Assembly: GCA_009760855.2 (NCBI GenBank)
Contig: WPIO01000078.1
Coordinates: forward strand, 896,001-960,000
DNA from: Cristatella mucedo
Lineage: Eukaryota > Bryozoa > Phylactolaemata > Cristatellidae
Direction of reading: 5' to 3'
DNA length: 64,000 nucleotides
The translations under genes were made by a program, and so were the position numbers. Below, piece by piece: positions 63,271 through 64,000 of the stretch. Under the pieces are notes generated by a model. That model did no database searches. It was not told where the DNA came from and saw only the letters and a program-made list of their open reading frames with translations. The first letter of the stretch is position 1, and each line of letters begins with the position of its first letter.

Positions 63271-63389
63271 TTAATGGTGGGAACAGATATATTATATATT
63301 GGGGTAGGACGGAGATGAAAAGTGGAGAGATAGTGATATTTAGGAAAAAATAGGAAGGGCGGGGTGAATAGAGGGAGCTGAAAGAAGGA

Positions 63390-63590
<201 letters not shown>

Positions 63591-63634
63591 AGAGAGTCAT
63601 TGAAGTTTAATGAACAGACTAAAGAGAGTGACGG

Positions 63635-63755
63635 AGAACTATTGTGCTGACCCTGTATATATTATTACTAACCAATTGACACGCTCTCTTTCTAGCATAT
63701 TTTAAAGTGCCTACAAAAATTGTTCCCGTAGGGCACTATACAACTTCTTATTAGG
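63635..63755 (+). mobile_element. LINE-1fam tail fragment, old
   Basis: Begins TGCTGACCCTGTATAT as in the family 3'UTR. The hairpin is at about 63,702-63,742 (arms AAAGTGCC and GGGCACT), with tail CTTCTTATTAG. Degenerate. Confidence 0.65.
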
Positions 63756-64000
63756 ATTAGCTTGTCGGTAATTAGCTAGAGAATACAGCCGATACAGCAC
63801 GGAAGTATTTTCTAGCGGTTCTGTCGAATTATATAAATGCGACTGACGTTGCAGCAACCTTTGAAAGGACAGCCATTTTTCAAGTACGGCCGTTTTTTAA
63901 GTATGGACATTTGTGTGTGGCTCAAGCGGCTTCATGCTACGGATCGATTATTACGTTGCAGGAGAGTTGAGTTGAGATTCACGTTGAGTTTAGATGGGAA
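63756..64000. other. unassigned sequence to window end
   Basis: Nothing recognised. Confidence 0.4.

Overview
The window looks like intergenic or intronic DNA from an animal (metazoan) nuclear genome. The evidence is many 5'-truncated non-LTR retrotransposon (LINE) pieces of the L2/CR1-like kind, two tRNA-derived SINE families, one decayed hAT-type DNA transposase, very long CT/GA, CA/GT and TA microsatellites, and a GC-rich CpG-island-like block near the middle. There are no operons, ribosome binding sites or dense coding. No species can be named from the sequence; an aquatic invertebrate or early-branching deuterostome would fit this repeat mix, but that is inference. No complete host protein-coding gene is recognisable, and most long open frames are microsatellite translations or shadows.

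Layout. 1-290: LINE 3' end. 430-1,690: hAT (DUF4371-type) transposase pseudogene on the minus strand. 2,140-4,510: microsatellites and an older LINE family. 5,089-5,211: 41 uninterrupted CAG units. 7,815-9,865: two LINE 3' ends, one carrying a large CA tract. 10,190-15,900: mostly unique sequence with an 11-bp and an exactly ten-copy 16-bp tandem repeat and two CT megatracts. 15,945-19,215: two LINEs, the second with the longest intact reverse-transcriptase C-terminal frame. 19,690-24,100: an LTR-like signal cluster, a LINE, a SINE and CT tracts. 24,840-27,260: CpG island, the best candidate promoter. 27,470-28,460: about 1 kb of purine-only-like GA DNA. 28,730-33,690: LINE and SINE pieces and a 23-bp palindrome. 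34,700-37,900: the longest LINE copy (endonuclease to 3' tail, minus strand), itself invaded by SINEs. 40,520-41,265: an open but broken frame with 21-bp (heptad-coding) repeats. 41,400-46,500: LINE and SINE pieces, including a second LINE family. 46,500-53,090: unique sequence with palindromes and TA/CT tracts. 53,090-59,090: dense nest of LINEs in both orientations, including one LINE inserted in the 3' hairpin loop of another. 59,090-64,000: tetranucleotide and GA/CT tracts, a GC-rich block, SINE and LINE tails.

How the parts relate. The main LINE family, called LINE-1fam here, ends in a conserved stem-loop (arms TAAAGCGCC / GGCGCTTTA around an inner AGAGA/TCTCT stem) followed by (ATT)n. 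The first SINE family (SINE-A) has a tRNA-like head with A and B boxes and ends in the same stem-loop, so it probably borrows the LINE's reverse transcriptase. A second SINE family (SINE-B) has a different hairpin tail and no visible partner LINE. No previously undescribed functional system is visible. The most unusual observations are the loop-targeted nested LINE, a set of near-perfect short-loop palindromes, the heptad-repeat frame and the CpG island.
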